Part shown: positions 17,171 to 26,917 of the stretch, in pieces
Numbering within the stretch: the first letter of the stretch is position 1
Layout: each line of letters begins with the position of its first letter
Source: Methylotenera_A sp963701715
Lineage (GTDB): Bacteria; Pseudomonadota; Gammaproteobacteria; Burkholderiales; Methylophilaceae
Length of the DNA stretch: 64,000 bases
Reading direction: 5' to 3'
NCBI GenBank assembly: GCA_963701715.1
Contig: CAVPAX010000006.1
Span: 310,001-374,000 of the forward strand
The notes under the pieces: model-generated
Told to the model about the DNA's origin: nothing
The model's input: the letters and a program-made list of their open reading frames with translations, nothing else
Database searches by the model: none
Program-made: the position numbers and the translations under genes

Positions 17171-18421
17171 ATGTCGTCACCTAATAAGCTGGAAAAACTA
17201 GCCAAATCCAACAAGCTTGCCAACGTTTGCTACGATATCCGTGGCCCGGTATTGCAACGCGCACGCCAAATGGAAGAAGAAGGTCAGCGCATCATCAAAC
17301 TTAATATTGGCAATCCTGCCGCGTTTGGTTTTGAAGCGCCGGAGGAAATACTGCAGGACGTGATTCGCAATATGGATCAGGCTTCTGGCTATACTGACAG
17401 TAAGGGCTTGTTTGCGCCGCGTAAAGCCATTATGCACTACACGCAAAGCAAGCATATTGCAGGCGTAACGGTAGATGACATTATCATTGGCAATGGTGTT
17501 TCAGAACTGATTGTGATGGCAATGCAGGCATTGGTGAATAATGGCGACCAGGTGCTGGTGCCGATGCCGGATTATCCATTGTGGACAGCAGCAGTGACGC
17601 TTGCGGGGGGCACAGCACGCCATTATCTGTGTGATGAAGAAGCGGAGTGGCTGCCCGATTTAAAAGATATTGAAGCCAAAATCACGGCCAATACACGCGG
17701 CATTGTGGTGATTAATCCAAACAATCCAACCGGTGCGCTTTATCCGCGTGAAACTTTAGAAGGCATTATCGAGATTGCCCGTCATCATAACTTGGTGATT
17801 TTTGCCGATGAAATTTACGATAAAGTCCTGTATGACGGCAATACGCATATTTCTATTGCTTCGCTGGCAGATGATGTGTTGTTCGTGACATTTAACGGTT
17901 TATCAAAAAACTATCGTACTTGCGGCTATAGAGCAGGCTGGATGGTGATTTCAGGTGAGAAAAATCACGCCAGCGATTATATTGAAGGTTTGAATATGTT
18001 GGCCAGTATGCGTTTATGTGCCAATGTGCCGGGTCAACTGGCAGTACAAACCGCATTGGGTGGCTATCAGAGTATCGAAGACTTGGTTGCACCGACCGGC
18101 AGGCTTTGCAAGCAGCGTGATTTGGCTTACGAGATGCTTACAGCAATTCCCGGCGTGACTTGCGTTAAGCCGAAGGCAGCGATGTATCTGTTCCCAAAAC
18201 TGGATCCTAAAATCTACCCGATTAAAGATGATCAGCAATTTATCCTGGAATTATTGTTAGAAGAAAAAGTATTGTTAGTGCAGGGTACGGGCTTTAACTG
18301 GAAAGCGCCAGATCATTTCCGTGTCGTGTTTCTGCCTAATGTGGATGACCTGACCGAGGCGATTAAACGTATTGCAAGATTCTTAGAGAATTACAGAAAA
18401 AAACACGGAGCAAAAGCTTGA
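17171..18421 (+). CDS. alaA: Pyridoxal-phosphate alanine-type aminotransferase
   Basis: 416 aa class I aminotransferase, of the glutamate-pyruvate type related to E. coli AlaA/YfbQ. The start at 17171 gives MSSPNKLEKLAKSNKLANV, matching the family (LANVCYDIRGPVLQRA); a longer frame starting at 17141 lacks support. The PLP lysine is in FNGLSKNYRTCGYRAGW, and NPNNPTGALY carries the cofactor-binding Asn. The stop overlaps the hom TTG start by four bases, so the two are coupled; this gene lies ahead of hom and thrC in many betaproteobacteria. Confidence 0.9.
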   Translation: MSSPNKLEKLAKSNKLANVCYDIRGPVLQRARQMEEEGQRIIKLNIGNPAAFGFEAPEEILQDVIRNMDQASGYTDSKGLFAPRKAIMHYTQSKHIAGVTVDDIIIGNGVSELIVMAMQALVNNGDQVLVPMPDYPLWTAAVTLAGGTARHYLCDEEAEWLPDLKDIEAKITANTRGIVVINPNNPTGALYPRETLEGIIEIARHHNLVIFADEIYDKVLYDGNTHISIASLADDVLFVTFNGLSKNYRTCGYRAGWMVISGEKNHASDYIEGLNMLASMRLCANVPGQLAVQTALGGYQSIEDLVAPTGRLCKQRDLAYEMLTAIPGVTCVKPKAAMYLFPKLDPKIYPIKDDQQFILELLLEEKVLLVQGTGFNWKAPDHFRVVFLPNVDDLTEAIKRIARFLENYRKKHGAKA

Positions 18422-19731
18422 AGCAGTTAAATGTAGGTTTGTTGGGCATTGGTACCGTCGGTGGAGGCACATACGCCGTTTTAGCCCGTAATGCAGCAGA
18501 AATCACGCGTCGCACCGGTGTGGCGATTAATGTGGTGCAAGTGGCAGACAGAAATGTCGACCATGCCAAAACCGTGACTGGCGGTAAAGTCGAGGTGACT
18601 AATGATGCATTTGCGGTAGTTAATAATCCGAAAGTGGATGTAGTGGTTGAACTTATCGGCGGCTATACCCTAAGTAAAGAGCTCGTGCTGAAAGCGATTG
18701 CAAATGGTAAACACGTAGTGACAGCAAACAAGGCGCTGCTTGCTTTGTACGGAAACGAGATATTTTCTGCTGCACAAAAGGCAGGTGTTATTGTCGCTTT
18801 TGAAGCGGCCGTAGCAGGCGGCATCCCGATTATTAAAGCCTTGCGCGAAGGTTTGGGTGCTAACCGTATTGAGTGGGTAGCAGGCATTATCAATGGTACA
18901 ACCAATTTCATACTCACGGAAATGCGTGAAAAAGGCTTGGCCTTTAAAGATGTGCTAGGTGAGGCGCAACGTCTAGGTTATGCAGAAGCGGATCCAACTT
19001 TTGATGTGGAAGGCATAGATGCCGCACACAAACTCACCATCATGTCAGCGATTGCGTTTGGCATGCCGATGAAGTTTGAGCAGGCATATACCGAAGGCAT
19101 CACAAAACTGGAACAAACGGACATCAAATATGCAGAGGAACTTGGCTACCGCGTAAAGTTGCTCGGCATTACCAAGCGTACCGATAGAGGCGTGGAACTA
19201 CGCGTGCATCCAACGCTGATTTCTGAAAAACGCCTTATCGCAAACGTGAATGGTGCGATGAATGCCGTTGTAGTAAAAGGCGATGCTGTAGGTCCTACGC
19301 TTTACTATGGTGCTGGTGCAGGCGCAGAGCCGACAGCTAGCGCTGTTGTTGCGGATTTAATGGATGTAGCAAGGCTAAGTAGTGCGACGGTGGAGCAGCG
19401 CGTACCTTATCTTGCCTTTCAGCCTAGTAGTGTGACAGATATGCCGATATTGCCTATTAGCGAAATCAACAGTGCCTATTATTTACGCCTGCGTGCAAGT
19501 GATAAGCCGGGCGTATTGGCGGGAGTGACTAAGATTTTAGCTGACCGCAATATTTCGATTGATGCGATGCTGCAAAAAGAGCCGGATGACAACGAAACGG
19601 AAGCTGACATTGTAATTTTGACGCATGTGACTGTTGAAAAAAACATGGATGCCGGAATTGCCGAAATTGAAGCTTTGCCTGCGATAGTAGGTAAAGTGAT
19701 CAAGTTGCGCATGGAAGATCTAAGTCGTTAA
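18418..19731 (+). CDS. hom: Homoserine dehydrogenase
   Basis: 437 aa monofunctional enzyme: N-terminal NAD(P)-binding domain (LLGIGTVGGGTYAVL), catalytic domain (GIINGTTNFILTEM; YAEADPTFDVEGIDAAHKL) and C-terminal ACT domain (residues about 355-430) for feedback control by threonine. Converts aspartate semialdehyde to homoserine. TTG start at 18418 overlaps the aminotransferase stop (TTGA). Confidence 0.96.
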   Translation: MKQLNVGLLGIGTVGGGTYAVLARNAAEITRRTGVAINVVQVADRNVDHAKTVTGGKVEVTNDAFAVVNNPKVDVVVELIGGYTLSKELVLKAIANGKHVVTANKALLALYGNEIFSAAQKAGVIVAFEAAVAGGIPIIKALREGLGANRIEWVAGIINGTTNFILTEMREKGLAFKDVLGEAQRLGYAEADPTFDVEGIDAAHKLTIMSAIAFGMPMKFEQAYTEGITKLEQTDIKYAEELGYRVKLLGITKRTDRGVELRVHPTLISEKRLIANVNGAMNAVVVKGDAVGPTLYYGAGAGAEPTASAVVADLMDVARLSSATVEQRVPYLAFQPSSVTDMPILPISEINSAYYLRLRASDKPGVLAGVTKILADRNISIDAMLQKEPDDNETEADIVILTHVTVEKNMDAGIAEIEALPAIVGKVIKLRMEDLSR

Positions 19732-19750
19732 TTATTAAAGTTAATATTGC

Positions 19751-21172
19751 ATGAAATATATTTCTACTCGAGGGCAATCACCTGCGCTAAGCTTTAGCGA
19801 AATTTTATTGGGTGGCCTAGCGCCAGATGGCGGATTGTATCTGCCAGAAACTTACCCGCAATTCTCAGATGCTGATTTAACCGCCATGCGCGGCATGAAT
19901 TACTGCGATTTGGCATTTGCCATCCTAAGCCGGCTGATTGATGACATACCTGCCGCAGACCTAAAAGTGATTATCGATAAGACTTACCGTGCTGATGTTT
20001 ACGGTTTTACGCGCAAAGGGCAAGATGCTAAAGACATCACGCCCACACTTAAATTAGAGGATAATTTGTATCTGCTTTCGCTTTCTAACGGCCCTACATT
20101 GGCATTTAAAGACATGGCGATGCAGTTGCTAGGCAATTTGTTTGAGTATGTGTTGGCAAAAAAAGGTGAAACCACCAATATTTTGGGAGCAACATCTGGC
20201 GATACGGGCAGCGCGGCGGAATACGCGATGCGCGGAAAAAAAGGCGTGCGTGTGTTTATGCTGTCGCCATATCAAAAAATGAGCCGCTTTCAAACTGCAC
20301 AGATGTTCAGCCTGCAAGATGACAATATCTTCAATATCGCGGTAAAGGGTGTGTTTGACGATTGTCAGGACATAGTGAAAGCAGTTTCTAATGACGCTGC
20401 GTTCAAAGCCAAATATAAAATCGGCGCGGTGAATTCTATCAACTGGGGGCGCATCGTCGCTCAGGTGGTGTATTACTTTAAAGGTTATTTCGCAGTCACA
20501 AGCAGCAATAGTCAAAAAGTGAGTTTTGCCGTACCTTCTGGCAATTTTGGCAATGTGTGTGCCGGCCATATTGCACGCATGATGGGCTTGCCTATAGACA
20601 AGCTAATTGTGGCAACCAATGAAAATGATGTGCTGGATGAATTCTTTAAAACAGGGGTATATCGTCCGCGCGGCTCTGCTAATACATATCACACATCCAG
20701 CCCTTCCATGGATATCAGCAAGGCTTCTAACTTTGAGCGATTTGTATTTGATCTGGTTGGCAGGGATGGCGGTAAGATACGTGAGTTATGGGCGAGTGTC
20801 GATAGGGGCGGTGCTTTTGAGATTAAAGAATTAATGTCAGAAGTGCGTGCGTTCGGCTTTGTGTCAGGCAGCAGCAATCATGTGAATCGCATGCAAACGA
20901 TCCGTAAAACTAAATCGAAATATGGTGTTGTGATAGACACGCATACTGCAGATGGCCTCAAAGTTGCGCTGGAGTATTTCGATAAATCCGAGCCTATGGT
21001 CGTACTGGAAACCGCACTTCCAGCCAAGTTCGAGGATGCAATTATAGAAGCTTTGGGTGAAACACCGGAACGGCCTGAAAGTTTGAATAATATTGAAAAT
21101 TTACCTCAAAATTTTACCGTGATGGATGCAGATGTAACGGCGATAAAAGATTTTATAGTGAAGCACACATAA
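19751..21172 (+). CDS. thrC: Threonine synthase
   Basis: 473 aa PLP enzyme turning O-phosphohomoserine into threonine. The N-terminus MKYISTRGQSPALSFSEILLGGLAPDGGLY is diagnostic; the PLP lysine is in GPTLAFKDMAMQLLG; GATSGDTGSAAEYAMRG and SGNFGNVCAGHIARMMGLP bind the cofactor phosphate. hom-thrC are 19 bases apart, forming the threonine branch. Confidence 0.97.
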   Translation: MKYISTRGQSPALSFSEILLGGLAPDGGLYLPETYPQFSDADLTAMRGMNYCDLAFAILSRLIDDIPAADLKVIIDKTYRADVYGFTRKGQDAKDITPTLKLEDNLYLLSLSNGPTLAFKDMAMQLLGNLFEYVLAKKGETTNILGATSGDTGSAAEYAMRGKKGVRVFMLSPYQKMSRFQTAQMFSLQDDNIFNIAVKGVFDDCQDIVKAVSNDAAFKAKYKIGAVNSINWGRIVAQVVYYFKGYFAVTSSNSQKVSFAVPSGNFGNVCAGHIARMMGLPIDKLIVATNENDVLDEFFKTGVYRPRGSANTYHTSSPSMDISKASNFERFVFDLVGRDGGKIRELWASVDRGGAFEIKELMSEVRAFGFVSGSSNHVNRMQTIRKTKSKYGVVIDTHTADGLKVALEYFDKSEPMVVLETALPAKFEDAIIEALGETPERPESLNNIENLPQNFTVMDADVTAIKDFIVKHT

Positions 21173-21185
21173 AATAGGCCATGAT

Positions 21186-21976
21186 ATGAAGCAATATACT
21201 GATTTGATGCGCCATGTGTTGGCGAAAGGACATAAGAAAGAGGATCGCACCGGAACAGGTACGCTTTCTGTATTCGGCTATCAGATGCGCTTTAATCTAG
21301 CAGAAGGCTTTCCGCTACTCACCACTAAAAAAGTCCATCTCAAATCCATCATTCATGAGTTGCTATGGTTTTTGCAGGGCAGACACCAATATCGCTATCT
21401 CAAAGAAAATGGTGTAAATATTTGGGATGAGTGGGCAGATGAGGATGGCAATCTGGGCCCGGTATATGGCTATCAGTGGCGTAATTGGCCTAAGTCGGAT
21501 GGTACACTATCGACCAGATTTCAGATGTGAATGCAATTAAGCAAACTCCCGATTCACGCCGGCTGATCGTTTCTGCCTGGAATGTAGCGGAGGTGGATCA
21601 AATGGAGCTACCACCATGCCATGCCTTTTTCCAGTTTTACGTTTCAGATGGGAAATTCACTTGCCAACTTTATCAGCGTAGTGCGGATATATTCCTTGGC
21701 GTACCTTTCAATATTGCCTCATACGCGTTACTTACTATGATGGTTGCGCAAGTATGTGGCCTGCAACTAGGTGATTTTGTGCATACCTTCGGCGATGCCC
21801 ATATCTACACGAATCACATGGAGCAAGTGCAGGAACAGCTTTCACGAGACCATCGTGCTTTACCACTGATGAAAATTAACCCGGATGTTAAAGATATTTT
21901 CAGCTTTAAGTACGAGGACTTTACCTTAGAAAACTACGATCCACACCCTGCTATTAAAGGCGCTGTGGCTGTGTAA
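21186..21976 (+). pseudogene. thyA: Thymidylate synthase, frameshifted as given
   Basis: Methylates dUMP to dTMP with methylenetetrahydrofolate. The first frame runs from MKQYTDLMRHVLAKGHKKED to a TGA at 21528-21530; the rest (PDSRRLIVSAWNVAEV, catalytic Cys in LPPCHAFFQFYV, then QLYQRSADIFLGVPFNIASY) is in another frame ending at 21976. A single missing base near 21505 in the codon after GGT explains the break; about one more codon is missing between DV and NAIKQ. Earlier, the conserved GDTNI is replaced by GRHQY because an extra A at 21381 is compensated by a lost base near 21392. Total length is four bases short of a 264-aa gene. It overlaps folA by one base. Confidence 0.85.
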
Positions 21977-22458
21977 TGGCGGGTTTATCACTCATTGTTG
22001 CCATGGCAAAGAATCAAGTCATTGGTGTCAACAATGCACTGCCATGGCATCTGCCTGAAGATTTGAAGCGTTTTAGAACGCTTACCATGGGACATCACAT
22101 CATCATGGGGCGCAAGACTTACGAATCGCTAGGACGATTGTTACCGGGACGCACTACAGTGATAGTGACGAGAAATAGGGCGTATAAATTAGAGGGTGCG
22201 TTGATTGCCAATTCGCTAGAAATGGCAATTGATCTATGTAAAGATGATACAGAACCCTTTTTAATTGGTGGTGCAGAGCTATACAAAGAGGGTTTGAAGC
22301 ATGCAACTAAGCTCTACCTTACAAAAGTAAATGCTGAATTTTCAGGGGATGCATTTTTTGAGGATATAGATTCTAATCACTGGATGTTAGTCGAAAAAAA
22401 AGACCACGTCTCATCTAGTGGCCTTGAATATAGTGATTTAATATATATTAGGAATTAG
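21976..22458 (+). CDS. folA: Dihydrofolate reductase
   Basis: 160 aa. Regenerates tetrahydrofolate after the thymidylate synthase reaction. Motifs visible are LIVAMAKNQVIGVNNALPWHLPEDLKRF (with the active-site Asp in PEDL), MGRKTYESLGRLLPGRT, and IGGAELYKEGL. ATG at 21976 shares a base with the thyA stop (TAATG). The frame is intact, in contrast to thyA just upstream. Its TAG ends at 22458, one base before the stop of the convergent decarboxylase. Confidence 0.96.
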   Translation: MAGLSLIVAMAKNQVIGVNNALPWHLPEDLKRFRTLTMGHHIIMGRKTYESLGRLLPGRTTVIVTRNRAYKLEGALIANSLEMAIDLCKDDTEPFLIGGAELYKEGLKHATKLYLTKVNAEFSGDAFFEDIDSNHWMLVEKKDHVSSSGLEYSDLIYIRN

Positions 22459-24699
22459 TTATTTTTCTACACAGTCCACGTAATAGACCGCCTTACCATC
22501 CACAATTTCTTTTACCAGACCATGATTATCTGTCTCAAATCCTGGAAATTTTTCGTTAAATTCGCGTGCGAACTTGAGATAGTTCACTATCACTTTGTTA
22601 AAGCGCTCGCCTGGGATTAATAACGGAATACCTGGAGGATAAGGTGTTAAGAGTACGGCGGTAACGCGGCCCTCTAAATCATCAATTGATACTCGGTCTA
22701 TCTTACGATGTGCCATTTTAGCGAATGCATCGGTTGGCTTCATAGCAGGTACCATATCAGATAAATACATCTCTGTAGTTAAACGTGCTACATCGTTGGC
22801 TTTATATACGGTATGAATTTGGTCACATAAATCACGTAAACCAATTTTCTCATAGCGTGGCTGTTTTTGAACGAACTCAGGCAGCACCTTCCAAAGGGGT
22901 TGATTCTTGTCGTAGTCATCTTTAAATTGCTGCAGAGCTGCCACCATGGTGTTCCAACGGCCTTTGGTAATGCCAATGGTGAACATGATGAAGAATGAGT
23001 AAAGCCCGGTTTTTTCAACAATCACGCCATGTTCTGCCAAGTATTTGGTGACGATTGCAGCAGGAATGCCAAACTTGTCTGAGAAGTCACCTTTAATGTC
23101 CAAGCCAGGCGTAATAATGGTCGCTTTGATTGGATCTAGCATATTAAATCCAGGTGCCAGATCGCCAAAGTCATGCCAAGCCTCGTTAGCCTTTAGCATC
23201 CATGCATCGCGCTCTTCCAGACCTTCTTCAGACAAATCATCCGGACCCCAGACTTTGAACCACCAGTCTGTGCCCCATTCTTCGTCCACTTTGCGCATGG
23301 CACGACGGAAGTCCAAAGCTTCCATAAGTGATTCTTCCACTAGAACAGTACCGCCAGGAGCCTCCATCATGGCCGCAGCTACGTCGCAGCTGGCAATAAT
23401 CGAATATTGCGGGCTGGTAGAGGTGTGCATCAGATACGCTTCGTTGAATACATCCCGGTCTAAATGGTTATTCTCAGCATCTTGCACTAAAATTTGCGAT
23501 GCCTGACTTAAACCAGCAAGCAGTTTGTGGGTAGACTGAGTTGAAAATACCATGCTTTCCTTACAGCGTGGGCGCTCTGCACCTATCGCATGATAATCAC
23601 CATAAAAGTCATGGAATGTTGCATGTGGCAGCCATGCCTCATCGAAATGCAGTGTGTCGATTTTGCCATCAAGCATTTCTTTGATCTCTTCTACGTTATA
23701 TAACACTCCGTCGTAGGTAGACTGCGTAATCGTCAGTACGCGCGGTTTGGCTTTTTTATCAATAATAAACGGGTTGCGATCGATTTTCTTTTGAATGTTT
23801 TCCCAGGAAAATTCGGATTTTGGAATTGGTCCGATAATGCCAAAATGGTTGCGGGTTGGCATTAAGAATACAGGAATCGCCCCTGTCATAATGATGGAAT
23901 GCAATACAGACTTATGGCAGTTACGGTCAACTACGACAATGTCTCCTGGCGCTACAGTACTATTCCATACGATTTTATTGGATGTTGAGGTGCCGTTTGT
24001 CACAAAGTACAGGTGATCACAGTTAAAAATGCGGGCAGCGTTACGTTCTGATGCCGCAACTGGGCCTGTGTGGTCAAGTAGTTGGCCAAGTTCATCAACT
24101 GCGTTACACACGTCTGCACGCAGCATATTTTCACCAAAAAACTGATGAAACATTTGTCCTACTGGCGATTTTAAAAACGCTACGCCACCCGAATGGCCTG
24201 GGCAATGCCAGGAGTATGAGCCATCGGCCGCATAGTGAGTAAGTGCCTTAAAGAATGGCGGAGGCAGGCTATCTAGATAAGCCTTGGCTTCACGAATAAT
24301 CAGTCGAGCCACAAATTCCGGAGTGTCTTCATTCATGTGAATAAAGCCATGCAACTCGCGTAATACATCGTTGGGGATATGGCGGGAGGTGCGGGTTTCA
24401 CCATGCAGGAAAATAGGGATTTCTTCATTACGATAACGGATTTCAGTTACAAACTTACGTAATTGCTCGATAGCTTCTGGTTTTTCTTCAACGATTTCCT
24501 CATCGTCAATCGATAGAATGAATGCGGACGCCCGGCTTTGCTGTTGTGCGAACGATGTCAGATCGCCATAACTGGTAACGCCAAGTACCTCAAAGCCTTC
24601 ATCTTCTATGGCTTTAGCAAGCACGCGAATACCTAAACCAGAAGAGTTTTCTGAGCGAAAGTCCTCGTCAATAATGACAACAGGGAAACGGAATTTCAT
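22459..24699 (-). CDS. Orn/Lys/Arg decarboxylase (constitutive lysine/arginine type)
   Basis: 746 aa fold-type I PLP decarboxylase: an N-terminal receiver-like 'wing' domain (residues 1-125, starting VVIIDEDF), the PLP domain with Schiff-base Lys392 in STQSTHKLLAGLSQ and Asp/His in HFDEAWLPHATFH, and the C-terminal domain. It makes a polyamine precursor (cadaverine, agmatine or putrescine). The substrate cannot be fixed by eye; AdiA and LdcC/CadA share this architecture, and betaproteobacterial annotations usually say arginine/lysine/ornithine decarboxylase. TTTCCTTAATTAAA-type sequence surrounds the start; dcd lies upstream on the same strand. Confidence 0.9.
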   Translation of the reverse strand: MKFRFPVVIIDEDFRSENSSGLGIRVLAKAIEDEGFEVLGVTSYGDLTSFAQQQSRASAFILSIDDEEIVEEKPEAIEQLRKFVTEIRYRNEEIPIFLHGETRTSRHIPNDVLRELHGFIHMNEDTPEFVARLIIREAKAYLDSLPPPFFKALTHYAADGSYSWHCPGHSGGVAFLKSPVGQMFHQFFGENMLRADVCNAVDELGQLLDHTGPVAASERNAARIFNCDHLYFVTNGTSTSNKIVWNSTVAPGDIVVVDRNCHKSVLHSIIMTGAIPVFLMPTRNHFGIIGPIPKSEFSWENIQKKIDRNPFIIDKKAKPRVLTITQSTYDGVLYNVEEIKEMLDGKIDTLHFDEAWLPHATFHDFYGDYHAIGAERPRCKESMVFSTQSTHKLLAGLSQASQILVQDAENNHLDRDVFNEAYLMHTSTSPQYSIIASCDVAAAMMEAPGGTVLVEESLMEALDFRRAMRKVDEEWGTDWWFKVWGPDDLSEEGLEERDAWMLKANEAWHDFGDLAPGFNMLDPIKATIITPGLDIKGDFSDKFGIPAAIVTKYLAEHGVIVEKTGLYSFFIMFTIGITKGRWNTMVAALQQFKDDYDKNQPLWKVLPEFVQKQPRYEKIGLRDLCDQIHTVYKANDVARLTTEMYLSDMVPAMKPTDAFAKMAHRKIDRVSIDDLEGRVTAVLLTPYPPGIPLLIPGERFNKVIVNYLKFAREFNEKFPGFETDNHGLVKEIVDGKAVYYVDCVEK

Positions 24700-24728
24700 T
24701 AAATTTCCTTAATTAAATCTCTGGCCTA

Positions 24729-25304
24729 TCAAATTTTAGGCAAAGTAACGCCAACTTGGCCTTGATACTTGCCACCACGATCTTTATAGCTGGTTTCGCA
24801 CACATCATCTTCATCAGCTTCAAAAAACAGTACTTGCGCACAGCCTTCATTTGCATAAATTTTTGCTGGCAATGGTGTTGTGTTACTGAACTCAAGGGTG
24901 ACATAGCCTTCCCATTCAGGCTCAAACGGGGTGACATTCACAATGATGCCGCAACGTGCATAAGTTGATTTACCTAAACATATCGTCAATACATTACGTG
25001 GAATGCGGAAGTACTCTACAGTGCGCGCCAATGCGAATGAGTTGGGCGGGATGATACAGTAATCTGCATTCACTTCGACAAACGAATTCGGGTCAAAGTT
25101 TTTAGGATCAACTATGGTACTGTTGAGGTTAGTGAACAACTTAAATTCTTTTGAGCAGCGAATGTCGTAACCGTAACTGGAGGTGCCGTAAGAAACAAGG
25201 CGTTGTCCATCCGCTGACATCTTAACTTGTCCAGGTTCAAAGGGTTCTATCATGCCGTGTTGCTCTGCCATGCGGCGTATCCATTTGTCTGATTTGATGC
25301 TCAT
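24729..25304 (-). CDS. dcd: dCTP deaminase
   Basis: 191 aa trimeric enzyme that deaminates dCTP to dUTP, the main source of dUMP for thymidylate synthesis in Gram-negative bacteria. The N-terminus MSIKSDKWIRRMAEQHGMIEPF and the segments SYGTSSYGYDIR, IPPNSFALARTVEYFRIPR, and IVNVTPFEPEWEGYVTLE with the catalytic Glu are all characteristic. Length is standard. Confidence 0.97.
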   Translation of the reverse strand: MSIKSDKWIRRMAEQHGMIEPFEPGQVKMSADGQRLVSYGTSSYGYDIRCSKEFKLFTNLNSTIVDPKNFDPNSFVEVNADYCIIPPNSFALARTVEYFRIPRNVLTICLGKSTYARCGIIVNVTPFEPEWEGYVTLEFSNTTPLPAKIYANEGCAQVLFFEADEDDVCETSYKDRGGKYQGQVGVTLPKI

Positions 25305-25320
25305 AACTTTGCCCTAAAAT

Positions 25321-25356
25321 TAAAAAATAATGCCCAATGTTTAACTTGGGCATTAT
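25321..25356 (-). terminator. Rho-independent terminator after zwf
   Basis: An 11-bp perfect stem (25327-25337 with 25346-25356) and an eight-base loop; on the minus strand it is followed by a T-rich run (complement of 25321-25327). It lies about 30 bases after the zwf stop and separates it from dcd. Confidence 0.8.
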
Positions 25357-25385
25357 AAAGTGCTTGGATTGATTATGTTGAAAAA

Positions 25386-26891
25386 TTAGTGTTTATCGCC
25401 GCCAAGTTCAATGCTATAGCGCCAGAATTGATCTTGCGATTCAAAAATGACACTCGATTCTTCAGGGTCGCGGTTGCCGGCACGATATTGATGCAGTGGT
25501 GATTTGTCTTCCGCCCATGCTTTCACGATTGGGTCTACTAGACGCCATTGAGCCTCGACCTCGCTAATATGAAGGTATTGTGATGGATCGCCTTCCATGA
25601 GGTTAAGCATCAATGTTTCGTAAGAGTCGATGGTTTCATCGTCTTTTTGACGTTGCGGCGCATCAATGCTTAAGGTGCGGGTAGCAATGTCTAAGCCTGG
25701 AATTTTTGACTCGATTTCCAGCTTGATGCATTCACGAGGCTGAATGTTGATGCTGAGCCAGTTTTGATGTTGGCCTTCAACCAATAGCATCGGCGCTTTT
25801 TTGAAACGGACAGAAATCGCCGTGTTGCCTTCGTGCATACGCTTACCTGTACGCACATAGAAGGGCACCCCTTGCCAACGCGGATTATCGATAAATAGCT
25901 TAACTGCTGCGTAGGTCTCAGTGTGGCTAGATTCCACACCATCACGCTTAAGCTCCTCTAAATAACCATGTACATTTTCACCGTGACCATCAGCCACACA
26001 GACACGGCCAGCTGCATATTGCGCACGAAATGCCTGTTTATTCAGGTTTTTTACATCGACAGGGCGGATGGATTGCAGTAGTTTGATTTTTTCTGTACGG
26101 ATGCTTTCGGGTCGAAAATCTTCTGGCTTTTCCATTGCAGTCACTGCTAGCGTTTGCAATAGATGGCTTTGGAACATATCACGCAACGCACCTGTTGCAT
26201 CGTAAAAAGTAGTGCGGTCGCCGACGCCTAGAATTTCGTTATTGGTGATTTGCACATGGTCAATATGTTCTTTATTCCAAAGAGGCTCAAATATGGCATT
26301 CGTAAAACGTGTGAGCATAATCCCTTGCACCGCTGATTTACCTAAATAATGGTCGATACGGTAAATCTGACTTTCTTTTAAGTGCTTGGTGATTTTGCTT
26401 TGCAAGTCTTGCGCGCTTGGTAAATCAGTGCCGAATGGTTTTTCAATCAGTACTCGACGCCAGTATTTGCTTTCATCCAGCAAGCCCACGCCTGAGAGCT
26501 GCTCTACAACGGGCGCAAAATCGGTTGGGCGGACGGATAGAAAGTAAGCCAGGTTCTGAGGAAATGTTTTTTCATCGGATATTTTGGCTTGCAGTTTTTT
26601 AAATGCATCAGGATCGGTAGGTGGGTTTGCATGATAATGATTACGCGCTATAAAGCGTTCAAAGACTTTTTGATCATAGCCATTTTTGAATTTGGCATCC
26701 AGCATACCCTTGACGTCGGCTTGCCAAGCTTCGCGAGATACCTCTCCGCGACCAACAGAAAGAATTGCCATATGATCCGGCAAGCGGCCTGCCGCATCTA
26801 AACGAAATAAACCAGGCATTAACTTGATTCGAGATAAGTTGCCGCTGGCACCAAATAATACGAGGGTACATGGATCAATTTTTTTAGTCAT
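25386..26891 (-). CDS. zwf: Glucose-6-phosphate dehydrogenase
   Basis: 501 aa. Oxidises glucose 6-phosphate to 6-phosphogluconolactone; in RuMP-cycle methylotrophs this is the first step of cyclic formaldehyde oxidation. Residues near 12-20 (LFGASGNLSRIKLMPGLFRL) form the coenzyme site, and RVLIEKPFGTD precedes the active-site segment RIDHYLGKSAVQG. The usual form of this signature is RIDHYLGKE; the glutamate is Ser here. Followed by a terminator, and preceded 26 bases upstream by gnd on the same strand. Confidence 0.95.
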   Translation of the reverse strand: MTKKIDPCTLVLFGASGNLSRIKLMPGLFRLDAAGRLPDHMAILSVGRGEVSREAWQADVKGMLDAKFKNGYDQKVFERFIARNHYHANPPTDPDAFKKLQAKISDEKTFPQNLAYFLSVRPTDFAPVVEQLSGVGLLDESKYWRRVLIEKPFGTDLPSAQDLQSKITKHLKESQIYRIDHYLGKSAVQGIMLTRFTNAIFEPLWNKEHIDHVQITNNEILGVGDRTTFYDATGALRDMFQSHLLQTLAVTAMEKPEDFRPESIRTEKIKLLQSIRPVDVKNLNKQAFRAQYAAGRVCVADGHGENVHGYLEELKRDGVESSHTETYAAVKLFIDNPRWQGVPFYVRTGKRMHEGNTAISVRFKKAPMLLVEGQHQNWLSINIQPRECIKLEIESKIPGLDIATRTLSIDAPQRQKDDETIDSYETLMLNLMEGDPSQYLHISEVEAQWRLVDPIVKAWAEDKSPLHQYRAGNRDPEESSVIFESQDQFWRYSIELGGDKH

Positions 26892-26917
26892 TTTCTATTA
26901 CCTCAATTTACCAATTG

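Noticed and set aside
21381..21530. Programmed frameshifting in thyA
   Set aside because: No slippery heptamer, two separate indel sites, and one codon missing; indel mutation or sequence error fits better.
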